Of a stretch of 64,000 bases of DNA, positions 9,901 through 19,295 are shown piece after piece (within the stretch, counting starts at the first letter, position 1; each line of letters begins with the position of its first letter). Origin of the DNA: Streptomyces phaeoluteigriseus. Its GTDB lineage: Bacteria; Actinomycetota; Actinomycetes; Streptomycetales; Streptomycetaceae. Under the pieces are notes generated by a model, which was given only the letters and a program-made list of their open reading frames with translations, made no database searches and was not told where the DNA came from. The stretch is taken from positions 1 to 64,000 of the forward strand of contig NZ_MPOH02000006.1 in the NCBI RefSeq assembly GCF_001896135.2, in the 5' to 3' direction. A program made the translations under genes and the position numbers.

Positions 9901-10586
9901 GCGGTGGCCGCAGCGATCCGCGCCCGCATCCACCGCTCCCGCCGCAGATCCAGCTCGGGCACGCCGCCCGCGGCGGACGCGTCCTCGCGCAGCGCCCAGC
10001 CGGTGAGCAGGGCGGCCCGGCGCAGGGCCTCCGGCGGAGAGCCCGGCGCGGTCGCCTCGACGAGCCGGTCCCACAGGTCGTCCCCGGTACGGCCGCTCAG
10101 ACCGGCCCGCAGCGCGGCGGCCAGTCCGGGCACGGCGTCCCCCGGCGCCGCAGCGGCGGTCCGGCCCTCGCCCCACGCCCGGTCGGCGAGCGGCAGATCG
10201 CAGGCGATCACCGGAACGCCCCGCAGACCCGCCCAGCGCACGGCGGCCAGCTCGGGCGAGAAGTCCGCGAACGGATAGAACGCCGGTCCCGCGCCGCCGC
10301 TCCCGTCACCGGGGGCGGCGGCGAGGGCGACCGGGGCACGCGTCTCCTCGTGCCCGAGCCACGGCAGCCACTCCTGCGTCTCGGCCGGCAGCTCGACGAG
10401 CAGCACGTCCGGCTTCGCCTCGTCCAGCAGCAGGGGCATCGCCGCGGCCAGGGACGGCGCGTGATGCCGTACGCCGATCAGGTACGGCGCCGCCGGGCCG
10501 GTCAGGGCGGCGAGAGCCTCGTCGGGTGAGCCGGGACCGAGGCCGGGGCCGGCCGTGACCGGCGTGCGGCGGGAGGTGAGGGACAC
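6930..10586 (-). CDS. DUF5682-family protein fused to a C-terminal VWA domain
   Basis: A large protein of about 1218 residues. The N-terminus carries YLIGVRHHAPSLAAAMPLLL and VLLVELPAE, which I associate with DUF5682. After a long helical middle, the last 200 residues form a von Willebrand A domain with the MIDAS motif DVSGSM (near residue 1060), a Thr in VGGGTHIAAGL and an Asp in VVVSDFEEGYP. A low-complexity insert, TGKDGG repeats, occurs around residue 280. I choose the GTG at 10586, because GGAGGG lies just upstream and the alternative at 10622 reads through the upstream gene's stop region. The stop overlaps the SWIM gene start. VWA partners normally work with MoxR ATPases; here the MoxR gene is immediately upstream. 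In E. coli the matching parts seem to be separate proteins (YehM, YehP). Confidence 0.8.
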   Translation of the reverse strand: MSLTSRRTPVTAGPGLGPGSPDEALAALTGPAAPYLIGVRHHAPSLAAAMPLLLDEAKPDVLLVELPAETQEWLPWLGHEETRAPVALAAAPGDGSGGAGPAFYPFADFSPELAAVRWAGLRGVPVIACDLPLADRAWGEGRTAAAAPGDAVPGLAAALRAGLSGRTGDDLWDRLVEATAPGSPPEALRRAALLTGWALREDASAAGGVPELDLRRERWMRARIAAATAGGERAAVVVGAFHAPALTGQHPDEAEQAGEAGEAGRDRETGEARRTGKDGGTGKDGGTGKAAGAAADGNRPVWTTSLIPYTYALLDERSGYPAGIRDPEWQDMVLRAAGDPEALEEALTRAAVRVCAELRSLGHPSGPADAREIVRLASDLARLRGLPAAGRGELVEAVQTVLTQGEPYGRGRAVARAMERVLVGTRTGRPAPDAPRCGLAPAVEAEVAELGLPGPGDGVPGAVRDLRLDPLRSDLDRRRELLLRRLAVCGVPYGEAKEVVGAGGAEAVTSRWEVRWTPATAAMLTAAGVRGVTAAQAAEGVLRERRRLEGDEGGPTAAQALDGLAGAAECGLTALADERLADIADTLPLAGTLPELLAGLALLDRLRAGHIPGLGHDEDRTARAVGVAGLLTSAAVRQVDGLTGSEDPADAHALLELAHRADALGGIRLTDALARLAADGSPLMRGAAGAVRVLLGQEDPRVFGDRVASWVDAAVDPDSRAALTARLGGLLTAAGPLLEAAAPALEPLLDRVAELPDREFLDRLPALRGGFDVLSPAARDRLLAAVEERLGVAHLADTGGVGPAALAAWTRADLAARETLRTLGLLPAPAPTDAGSAAEGGTAAPRTEGALLAPGDRWRLVLGRRKDQLPSSAASLATALDELYGSGRGEGSRGELTGPGSGGGREVPYPGVREWSEELAVLFGPGVREEVLAAAAASGRKDVLAELDADSVRPSVDLLRTVLRHAGGLPEARLAALRPLVRRLVEALTRELATRLRPALHGTALPRPSRRPGGGLDLPRTLRANLTTARRAPDGTVQVVPEHPVFRTRARRSADWRLILVTDVSGSMEASTVWAALTASVLAGVPTLSTHFLAFSTEVIDLTGHVEDPLSLLLEVSVGGGTHIAAGLRHARELVTVPSRTLVVVVSDFEEGYPLGGLLAEVRALVGAGCHVLGCASLDDTGRPRYSTGVAGQLVAAGMPVAALSPLELARWVGEKIA
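9719..9772 (-). repeat. 18-bp tandem repeat encoding TGKDGG
   Basis: Three consecutive units of CCTTCCCGGTCCCCCCGT (the third diverged) encode TGKDGG repeats in the middle of the DUF5682-VWA protein, next to a further AGEAGEAG-like stretch. Confidence 0.8.
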
Positions 10587-10591
10587 GGCCG

Positions 10592-11799
10592 TCAGCCCTC
10601 CAGGACCGTGCGCAGGTCCCACAGGGTGCGCCAGGTGGCGGAGCCCTGTTCCGCGCGGCGGCGGACGGGACCGTCCCAGTAGCCGCGCAGCCGGGCGGCG
10701 TCGGCGGGGTCGTCCTTGCGGACCACGCCCAGGAGGTGTCCCGGCAACAGGCCGAGCACGTCACGGTCCCCCGGGAAGTAGGCCGCCGCGAGAGCCAGCG
10801 CCCCCGCCACGGACACGGCCTCGGCGGTGCTCATCACCGTGGACGGACGCTCCACCTCCCAGCCCTCCGCCGACCGGCCCTCGCGCAGATCCCGGAAGGC
10901 CGTCACCAGCGCCTCCAGCACCGCGTCGTCGACATGGAAGGGCGCCCCGGCCCGCTCCACGGACGCCCGCGCCTGGCTGCGCACCAGGGCCGTCTCCGCG
11001 TCCAGGTCCGGGATGGGGCCGACGGTCTCGAAGTTGAAGCGGCGCTTGAGCGCCGCGGACATCTCGGAGACCCCCTTGTCGCGCAGGTTCGCGGTGGCGA
11101 TGAGGTTGAAACCAGGGGCCGCGTGCGCCAACGCGTCCTGCGAGCCCGCCAGTTCGGGTACGGCGATACGCCGCTCGGAGAGGAGCGACACCAGGGAGTC
11201 CTGCACCTCGGGCAGACAGCGGGTGACCTCCTCGACCCGCGCGATGCCGCCCCGGCGCATGGCGGTCAGCACCGGCGAGGGCACCAGCGCCTGCCGGCTC
11301 GGCCCCTGCGCCAGCAACAAGGCGTAGTTCCAGCCGTACTTGAGCTGGTCCTCGGTGGTGCCCGCCGTGCCCTGCACGACCAGGCCGCTGGTGCCGCACA
11401 CGGCGGCCGACAGCAGCTCCGACAGCATGGACTTGGCGGTACCGGGCTCGCCGACGAGCAGCAGACCGCGCTCGCCCGCGAGGGTCACCACGCACCGCTC
11501 GACCAGGGCCCGGTCGCCCACGAACTTGCCCTCGATCACGAGCCGGCGCGGCACCCCGTCGCCCGCCTCGGCGCCGTCGGGCAGCTTCAGGGCCCGCCCG
11601 TCGCTGCCCATGACGAACGTGACGACCGCGCGCGGGGTCAGCCGCCAGGCGGGCGGACGCGGCCCGTCGTCGTACGCGGCGAGGAAGGCCAGTTCACCGG
11701 CGTGCAGATCCTCGCGCGGGACGATCTGGCGGGCGGCGCGGGGGACAGGGTGGTCGTCATCGGCGCGTGTTCTTCCGGGTGGGAGGGGACGGTGGTCAT
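10592..11799 (-). pseudogene. MoxR-type AAA ATPase, frameshifted near its N-terminus
   Basis: The core is clear: GLLLVGEPGTAKSMLSELLS (Walker A, near residue 113), ARVEEV in the Walker B position, ATANLRDKGVSEMS with sensor Asn, and ALKRRFNFE with the arginine finger region. The Walker B has V-E-E rather than D-E. The main frame has no good start. The neighbouring frame starts at ATG 11799 (MTTVPSHPEEHAPMTTTLSP), overlapping the upstream stop by ATGA. One missing base at about 11728-11735 joins it to RQIVPREDLHAGE, giving about 402 residues. It is the putative motor of the operon and equals yehL by position and family. If the shift is real, only a shortened protein could be made. Confidence 0.8.
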
Positions 11800-14700
11800 C
11801 GGCGGCGGCCCTTGCGGGTGGCGCGGGTGGTGAGTTCCTCGTAGGCCGGTGCGTCACCGGCGCGGACGAGTTCCCACGCGCGCGTGAACAGCTCGGGCAC
11901 GGGCACCAGAGGCACCGCACGGGAGTGCTCGCCCACCGGGTAGAGGCGTTCCTTCCAGACCTCCACCGGCAGCGCGGGCGCCTTGAGGTCCCGCCAGCCG
12001 CACGGCAGGAAGAGGGTGCGACCGGCCCGCGGCCGCTTGGCCTCCACGACGAGGTCGGTGGCCATGAGTTCGGCCCGGGCCTTCTTCGTGCGGGCGGGCT
12101 TCCAGCCGGTCCAGCGGGCGCAGTTGCGGTCCGTGGGGTCGGGCAGGGCGAGCAACTGGAGGTAGAGCGCCGCCGCGTCCTCGCTCAGACCGTGCGCCCC
12201 GGCGACCTCCGCCACCAGCTCCGGCACGGTGACCGCCGGGTCCTGGGCGTGCCCGCCGGGCCTGTCGGACTCCCGGGGGACGATGCCGGCGGCGAGCGCA
12301 CGGGCGAGGTCGTCGCCCAGGAGTATCCGCAGTGCCCGCAGCCCGCTGCCGCGTCCGGGTCCGGCCAGCCCCTCGACGAGCCCGAACACGGTGTCGTCCG
12401 GCCCGGTCAGTCCGGCCGGGCGGACCAGGACCGCCTCCTGATCCTGGTACCAGGGGCGCAGCACCAGCGCGTCGCCCAGGCGCGTCAGACCGTCCGCGTC
12501 GGTGCCGCCGGCGGCGGGCAGACCGTACGCCTTGCGCAGTCCGGGTGCGGTCGTGCCCTTCTCCGCCCAGGTGACGTCGAGATCGAGCAGCAGCCCCGGG
12601 TCCGTGAGCCGGCGGCGCACCGCGGCGAGCCCCTCGGGCAGGGCGGCGCGCAGCGGATGGCCGTACGGCAGCGTGTAGGCGAGCCCGGCCAGGGAGGCCA
12701 CGGCGTTCGTCAGCTGGTAGCGGCCGGGCAGCGCCCGCGCGTCGTCGGGGACGAGGTCACCGTTCTCACCGGTGCGCTGCACGGTGGTGCGGCTGATCCA
12801 GGGCGTGCGGGTCGGGTTGAGCACGTCCTCGACCGAGCCGATGGACACCCCGGCGAGTTCGAGATCGGCGGCGATGTCCTCGGGGAGCCGGACGAACCCG
12901 CCGAACCGCTGCTCCCACACGCGTCCCGCGGCTGCCGTGTCCGGACCGGCGGTCCACAGGTCGCCCGGGCTGTCGGGCAGCAGGGCGCCGGCGAGGGCGG
13001 GCCCGTCGCCGAGCCGGAAGGAGTTCAACATGCTCTCACCGAGGGCCTTCTGACGTGGCTTCAGACCGATCGTCGCGAGTACCTCCGTGCTCACCTCCGC
13101 CGGCTTGCCGGCCAGCAGCAGCGCCGACTGCACGGGGCCGAGCCCGCCCCCTGTGGCGGCGGTGAGCGCGTCCGGCGCGTCCGGCTGCCAGGGGGCGGCG
13201 CCCTTGTCCCGGATCAGCTTGGTGACGGAGGCCAGGGCGTCCGCCGGGAACACCGGCGGGTGCGCGGTCTCCCGCTCCAGCACGAAGTGGGCGATCGCGC
13301 CGAACGCGCCGGACGGATCGTGGTCCAGGGCCAGCCAGTGCACACGGCCGTTCGCCCGGTCCACCTGCTGGCAGCCGAGGACGACGACCGTGCGGCCGTC
13401 CCGGCGCAGCACCTGGCCGAGGCGTTCGTGCTTGTCCTGAGGCTCGCTCAGCACGATCTCCCGCAGAGCGCGCCGTCGGCCGCGGCCAGCCGCCCGTCCG
13501 CGATCACCTCGAACAGCACCAGGAGGGCCTCCCGGTGCGCGTCGGTCACGATCGGGGAGGCGGCGCGGTAGGCGAGCGGCCGCAGCACGTCGAGCAGGGA
13601 CGGCCACATCATCCTGCCGATGCCGGGGACGGTGAACTCGTCGCTCCGCCAGCCCTCGGCGGCCCCCGCGGTGCGGTCACGCTCCGGCAGCGGCCTGCCG
13701 TCGGCGGGCTTGCCCGACAGCACGTGGTTCACGGCGCGGATCTGCCGCACGGCGCTCCACTGCTGCCCGCCTCCCCACCAGCCGCGCTGGTCGGCGAGGC
13801 CCGTGGTGGCCGCCCGCAGCGTCTCGTCGTCGGCGTGCGGAGGGCTGTAGTCGACGAACATGCCCGCGACGCGCCGTCGTTCCACCGGCTTCAGCTCCAC
13901 CGGCGGCGCCACGAACGCCGCGGTCGACTCCGCGAGCCGCAGCACCGCGCGCACCAGGGCGGAGACCCCGGTGAGCAGGTGCGGTTCGGTGAGATCGGGC
14001 AGGCAACGGGAGACCGTCTCGCGCAGCACCTCGTCGGAGCTAGGAAGGGCGGGGCTGCCGGGGGAGACGGCGCCCGCCCCGGTGGAACTCCCCGTCGTAG
14101 CCGTCGTAGCCGTCGTAGCCGCCTCGGACGCCTCGGACGCCTTGGCCGCCGCCCACCGCACGGCATGCTCGGCGAGCGCCTGCGCCCCGGCGCGCAGCAC
14201 CGCGGCCGCCTGCTCGTCGGTCAGCGACCGCAGGACCGCCGACGCCGCCTCGTCCCGTGGCCGCAACGCGTGCCAGAAGTCGACCGGCGGGACGAGCCGC
14301 GTGCCGGCGGCGAACTCGCCGCCCCGCTCCAGCGGGGTCACCCGCCCCGACTCGCCCGCCTCGGAGGTGTCGTCCGCCGTGTAGAAGGCGATCCCCCGGT
14401 GCAGGGCGACGACGACGGGTTCGGCCCCGCCGGGGAGCCGCAGCGCGCCGACCGGCACGCCCCGGACGACGCCGGCGCGGCCCTTCGGCAGGGAGACCGT
14501 GCGTCCGTCCGGCGTGCCGGCGGTGGTGCGTGCCTCGGCGCCCTCGCCCTCCTCGCGCACCCAGCGCCCGAGGACCGTGCCGTCCGTGCCGAACGGGCTG
14601 TTCTCCAGACCGGGCTGGAGCGGCAGCACCGCACAGTGTTGCTGGAGCAGGTTGGCGTCCTCGCGGATGCCCGCCCGCAGGAAGGCCGGCAGCGAGGCGC

Positions 14701-16870
14701 GCCCGTGCGTGCCGGTGGCGGGGTCGTACTCCAGCCACACCTGCCTGCGCCCCTGCCGGCCCTCACGCCAGTACGAGGTGCCGTCCCCGAGGACGCGGCG
14801 GCTCGGCGGCAGGACGGTGTCGCCGGTGTGCAGCATGCGCCCGCCGGTGGCCCGGCCGCCCGCGGGCAGCGGGATCGACGGTTCACCGGCGTCGTCGGCG
14901 CCGTACCAGTGGGCGAGCTGCTCGCCGCCGAGGGGGAAGGTGTCGGACGGGCGGGCCGACCAGTAGCCGAACTGCTTGCCGCCGTCCCGCCACGTCACCA
15001 GCAGTTCGCCGTCCGTGAAGCGGAACGACGGACGCTGCCAGCGGTCCAGACCGTCGGGCAGCCGCAGGTCGTGTTCGAGGAGGATGCCCTCCGGGCCGAC
15101 GACGACCACCTTGTGCCGGCGGGCGAGGATCAGCGCGGGCCAGGCCTCCTCGACGCGCAGGGTGTCGTCGCGGTCGCGCTTGGTCTCGGCGTCCAGCCGC
15201 CCGAGCGCCTCCTCCAGAGCGGGCCAGCCCAGTTCGTCCGGGATACCGGCGCGCAGTGTGCGGCCGAGCAGCGGCGCGACCTCGTGCGCGGCGACCTTGG
15301 CGACGGCCGCGGGGCTGACCCGGGCGGCGATCGCGCGAAACGGTCGCAGCTTGTCCAGCGCCGCGCGCGCGGAGGGAAGCCCGGCCGCGGCGGTCAGCTC
15401 CTCGGCCGCGTCCTCCAGCCACTCGCGCAGCACGTCGGCGAGTACGGGATGACCTGCCACTCCCTCCAGCAGCCGCGCGTCGGGGCGGTGGCCGCCGAGG
15501 GTGCCGACGGACACGTACAGGAGCCGGCGGTGGCGCGGGTCCGCAGCGATGGCCGTCAGGTCTCGTCGTCCCGGCGCGGTGTCCTTGAGCCACTGGTTCA
15601 GGGGCAGGAAGACGTTCTGCCCGGCGCCGGGCGACGTCAGCGGCACGCCCTTCGCGAGGCACAGGTCGAGGAGGTCCAGGTCGGCTCCGGCGTGCCAGCG
15701 GCCGGTGAAGAGGTCCACGGGCCGCCCGTGGTCGCGCAGCCGGGAGGCCATCCGCTCGACGAGCGCCATCGTGGCCGGCGAGCGGCCGCTGACCGAGCTG
15801 CCGTGCTTGCGGTGCAGGGACCAACGGCTCAGCCAGTCCGCCGCGTCGACGTCGGTGTCGGCCTCCCCGGTGAGCAGCAGATCCGCACCGCACTCGACGA
15901 GGAGCGCCAGCCAGAACTCGTCGTCCTGCGTGGAACGGCCCAGACCGGACGGCATGATCTCCAGCAGCCGGGTGCGCACGGCGGGCTGCTGTTCGGCGAG
16001 CAGCACCAGCGTCGACCGGTAGGTGTTCCAGAAGGACGCGGGCGCCCGGACCGCCGCCGGCGAGGCGATCAGGTCGGCGACCAGCGCGCACTCCTCCGCG
16101 GCCCGGTCCAGGCCCGCGGCCTTGATGAGCCCGCGCGCGTCCTGCGGCAGGGAGGCGTACGGCGGCATGCCCGCCGCGCACCGCTCCACCGTCAGCTGGC
16201 GGAACTGGGACCAGGCCTCGGCGGGGCTGAGACGCGCCGCGAGGGCCTTGACGTGTTCCTTGAGCGCCTTGACGGTCAGCGCCCCGGCGAACGCGAACTC
16301 CAGGAACACGGCCCGCTGCCGCTCCTCGTCGACGGCCAGCGCGTGCACCCGCTCGGCCTCGCGGGCCTTGCCGAAGAACGCGGCGGCGTACGTGGTGTTC
16401 TCGTGCTGGAGGAAGACGCGGGCGGCCTGCTCGTAGAAGGTGGGCAGGAAGTGCGGCACGGACCGGCCGAGCCGTTCGCCGAGCGCCTCGAAGCCCTCCT
16501 TGGCGGTGCCGGGGCGGGACTTGGCCTGCCGTGAGAGCCGCTCGACGTCCTTGACGAGGGCCAGCGCGTGGTGGCCGTTCGCCGGATCGTTGACCAGTGC
16601 CCAGGCGGGGAAGCCGAGCGTCTCCCGGCGGATCTGTCCGACCTCCGGCGTCTCCGGCTCCCGGACCAGGCCGAGAAAGTCCAGGGCCAGGTCCTCCGCC
16701 TCGCCCAGCGTGCCCGGCACCAGCCGCACGATCCGCCGCTCGTCCAGCGCGGGATGCGTGTACGTGCGCACGGTGAGGACGTCGGCGTCCTCCCGGCCGG
16801 TGGTGCCCGGCGGCAGGACCGCGCCGGCGTCGAGCAGTGCGGCGGAGGTCGTCTCGTCGTACGTCGTCAT
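11796..16870 (-). pseudogene. Very large uncharacterised protein of the MoxR-VWA-SWIM operon, frameshifted
   Basis: The protein starts at ATG 16870 (MTTYDETTSAALL), overlapping the DUF4132-like gene stop by ATGA, and runs 1691 codons when one missing base at about 13460-13470 is restored (VIADGRLAAADGAL then LREIVLSE). No enzyme motif was recognised. It is rich in Leu/Ala helices, has a beta-rich central part (HKVVVVGPEGILLEHDLRLP) and a linker, ASEAATTATTATTGSSTGAG, made from a 9-bp DNA repeat near 14092-14127. Its stop overlaps the MoxR start. Large proteins of this kind go with MoxR-VWA systems, and the position matches E. coli yehI/molR, of which it could be the expanded body. Without the restoration there would be two separate proteins of about 1140 and 550 residues. 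Confidence 0.7.
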
Positions 16871-17721
16871 GCCGCCTGCTCCTCGTCCTCGATGTCCCGC
16901 CCGGCGTACAGCGAGGCCGCCATGCGCATGCCCTCCGACCAGGCCACCGGCCCGACCTGACCGAGTTTCAGGGCCCGCCCGGCGGGGTCGGTGAAGGTCA
17001 GGGGACCGGTCTCGGTCTCCTCGTAGCCGTCGTAGTCGCCGATCCACACCCGGGCCTCGACGCCCCGGCCGCCCTCCAGGACGGAGCAGACGGCGTTCCC
17101 GCCGCGCACGCGGTAGCCGAGCTGGGCGGCCCTGCCGTGCAGGAACCGCAGCTCCTTGAATCGGCCGCCCGCGAACTCCTCGACGGCAGTGCCCTCGGTG
17201 TCGAGCGCGGCGGGCCGCTGCCAGACCTCGCGGAACAGCTGCTGGGCGCGCTGCTCCACGCCGAGTTCGACGGCGAACTCCCGCAGGTCCTCCAGGTCTT
17301 CGAGGAGCACCGGGTGCGGGAGACGGACCAGGCCGGGGGTGATGCGGACGGTGTCGCCGTCGAGGTCGACCAGGCCGAGGCCGCGCTCGGTGTCGGCGTC
17401 CCGCAGGAATCCGGCCACTTCGCCGTCCTCCCCGGTGACGACGAGGTCGCGCAGGGCGGCCTGCCACGCCGGGTCGGGCCACACCCGGGCGAGGACGGCG
17501 AACGGCACCGGCAGGGAGCGCACCATCCAGCGCTCCACGTCGCTCAGGCACCGGTGTTCGTGCCGCTCCAGCCATTCGACCAGCTGACGCAGGCCCACCA
17601 CGGCCGGATCGTCGGCGATCTTGGGCGGAACGGACTTCAACCGCCGCCCCGCCGCGTTGCGGCACACCACCTTGCCGTCGTCCAGGGCAACTTCGTAGTC
17701 CCCGGCGGACACCCACCCCAT
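16867..17721 (-). CDS. DUF4132-like protein
   Basis: A 284-residue protein. The C-terminal half reads REVWQRPAALDTEGTAVEEF, GGRFKELRFLHGRAAQLGYR and PVAWSEGMRMAASLYAGRD. I associate this with the DUF4132 domain (E. coli YehI/MolR), but the match is from memory and imperfect. GCAGGAGG stands 7 bases before the ATG at 17721, which is preferred over the ATG at 17742. It is the first gene of the five-gene minus operon and overlaps the next by ATGA. The function is unknown; E. coli MolR was once linked to molybdate but this has not held up as far as I know. Confidence 0.65.
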   Translation of the reverse strand: MGWVSAGDYEVALDDGKVVCRNAAGRRLKSVPPKIADDPAVVGLRQLVEWLERHEHRCLSDVERWMVRSLPVPFAVLARVWPDPAWQAALRDLVVTGEDGEVAGFLRDADTERGLGLVDLDGDTVRITPGLVRLPHPVLLEDLEDLREFAVELGVEQRAQQLFREVWQRPAALDTEGTAVEEFAGGRFKELRFLHGRAAQLGYRVRGGNAVCSVLEGGRGVEARVWIGDYDGYEETETGPLTFTDPAGRALKLGQVGPVAWSEGMRMAASLYAGRDIEDEEQAA

Positions 17722-18281
17722 GTGTGCCTCCTGCACCCGCACTGATCAAGTGACCGGAACTCTAGATCAGGCCACTGACAACGGGTCCTGACGGGAGGCG
17801 ACGCGGTTGTTGCCGTTGTGCACGGTGCCGACGCGGATGAGGGAACAGACCGAGGATCACGCACCGCGGACCCTCGATCACCGCGGACCCGAAGGCCGTC
17901 CGCACCGCCGGACCGCACCCCGTCCGCCGGCCAGGGTCTCGCCGCACCGCTGCCGGACGCGCACACCGTCGCCGACGACCTGGCGCCGGTGCAGCAGGAA
18001 CGCCGCTTCGGCGAGCGGGTCCGCGCGGCCGGGGACGGGGCGCTGCCGCGGCAGGCGTAGCGTCGAGCGGGTCGGCCGCCGCACGTGCACCACGGCGGGG
18101 CCGTCGCCGCGCCGCACGCGCTCGAGCACCGGGCGGACACCGGCCGCTGGGACCAGGTCACGCCCCGCCCTCCGGAGCGCGGCGACCGGCCCTGGCCTCG
18201 GCGGAGCGGCGTACCTCGTCCACCGCCCGGCATCCCTGACGGTGGGCGGCGACCGCTGAGCGCGGCGCCGGGAGACGGAGG
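17722..18281. other. Gene-free stretch between the MoxR operon and the cold-shock gene
   Basis: Short open frames occur on both strands but none has a convincing SD, recognisable residues or consistent codon use. The operon promoter must lie near 17725-17800 on the minus strand. TAG-rich CTCTAGATCAGG at 17760 breaks the GC pattern there. Nothing else is visible. Confidence 0.5.
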
Positions 18282-18310
18282 CGTACCGGCCGGGGACCCC
18301 GGCCGGTACG
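18282..18310 (-). terminator. Perfect 14-bp hairpin after the cold-shock gene
   Basis: CGTACCGGCCGGGG (18282-18295) is followed after one base by its exact reverse complement (18297-18310). It starts right behind the stop of the minus-strand cold-shock gene. There is no T tract, which is usual for Streptomyces terminators. Confidence 0.75.
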
Positions 18311-18311
18311 G

Positions 18312-18701
18312 TCAGCCCTCGACCCAGCCGTGGTTCTTGGCGAACTGGGCCAGTCCGGAGCGCACCTGGAGGATCTGCTCGGCGGTCAGCGAGGGCGCCG
18401 CCGTCAGCAGGGACTCGGTGACGTCACGGGTGAACTCCTCCGTGCTGAGCACGTCGCACAGGACGTCGTCGTCCGCCACGAGCGGCTTGCCGTCCGCCCC
18501 GCGCGCGAGCCGTACTCCGGACGCCTTCGGACCGCGCTCGCCGTCCTCGACCTCGAACTCGACCACGATGCCCCGCCGCACCTGCGACTCGGGCATCAGC
18601 ATGTCGTTGACGTGCAGGAAGACATCCTCCCCGCCGTCGTCGGGCGCGATGAACCCGTAACCCCGCTGGCTGTCGAAGCGCACCACACGACCAGCAACCA
18701 T
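18312..18701 (-). CDS. Cold-shock domain protein with C-terminal extension
   Basis: The 129-residue protein starts with a cold-shock OB fold: RNP1 as RGYGFIAP and RNP2 as DVFLHVND, which bind single-stranded RNA or DNA. After about residue 68 comes an extension of 60 residues ending QILQVRSGLAQFAKNHGWVEG, predicted helical, that ordinary 67-residue CspA proteins lack. The ATG at 18701 (MVAGRVVRFD) is chosen because the cold-shock domain begins there; GGGGGTTGGG precedes it. It is monocistronic and closed by a perfect hairpin. It is likely an RNA chaperone or regulator. Confidence 0.9.
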   Translation of the reverse strand: MVAGRVVRFDSQRGYGFIAPDDGGEDVFLHVNDMLMPESQVRRGIVVEFEVEDGERGPKASGVRLARGADGKPLVADDDVLCDVLSTEEFTRDVTESLLTAAPSLTAEQILQVRSGLAQFAKNHGWVEG

Positions 18702-18841
18702 CCCAACCCCCAGCAACCTCGAAACACCCACGTCGGTGGACCTGAGCAGATCGTAGTCACCGCGACGGCCCAGGGCGACCATCGCGGGCGCGCCGGACCC
18801 GGTCCGACGTCATACGGATACGGGAGGGGGCGCGACGGCGG

Positions 18842-19237
18842 TCAGGACTCCGCGCCGTCGGCCTTCTCGGCGTCGCGCTGCTTGAGGCGCGCCGCCTCCT
18901 TGCGGACCTCGGCCTGGGTGGCGCGCTCCTTCTCCAGCCACTCCGGCCCGGCGTCCTTGATCTCCTGGATCTGCTCGCTGGTCAGCGCCTCCGTGACGCC
19001 GCCGCGCGCCAGTCCGGCGATGGACACACCGAGCTTCGCCGCGACCACGGGACGGGGGTGCGGCCCGTTCTCCCGCAGGGCGCGCAGCCATTCCGGCGGG
19101 TTCGCCTGGAGCTCGTTCAGTTCGGCGCGCGTGACGACACCCTCCTGGAACTCGGCGGGGGTGGCGGGGAGGTACACACCCAGCTTCTTCGCCGCGGTCG
19201 CGGGCTTCATCGTCTGGGTGCTCTGGTGCGACTTCAT
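18842..19237 (-). CDS. DUF5997 family protein
   Basis: A 131-residue protein beginning MKSHQSTQTMKPATAAKKLG and ending in a charged Lys/Glu/Arg-rich tail. The body has two similar helix-turn-helix-like segments, AKKLGVYLPATPAEFQ and AAKLGVSIAGLARGGVTEAL, each followed by a Glu/Trp-containing stretch, so an internal duplication is possible. It matches DUF5997 as I know it from Streptomyces. It is divergent from the LysR-like sensor with only 58 bp between starts. I infer a regulatory or accessory role for that pair; no biochemical function is known to me. Confidence 0.75.
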   Translation of the reverse strand: MKSHQSTQTMKPATAAKKLGVYLPATPAEFQEGVVTRAELNELQANPPEWLRALRENGPHPRPVVAAKLGVSIAGLARGGVTEALTSEQIQEIKDAGPEWLEKERATQAEVRKEAARLKQRDAEKADGAES

Positions 19238-19295
19238 GCCGTCCAGACTATCGGCCGCGGATAGGACCGCCGACCACAGCCGGTAGCCTGGCGGG

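Noticed and set aside
7074..10529. An 1151-codon open frame on the plus strand
   Set aside because: It is antisense to the DUF5682-VWA gene, has no SD, and reads as Gln/Arg/Gly-rich nonsense typical of high-GC shadow frames.
13535..16534. A 999-codon plus-strand open frame
   Set aside because: Antisense to the large operon protein, which has recognisable protein-like composition and coupled starts; the plus frame does not.
17722..18281. Small protein genes between the MoxR operon and the cold-shock gene
   Set aside because: No SD, no recognisable residues, inconsistent codon use on either strand.
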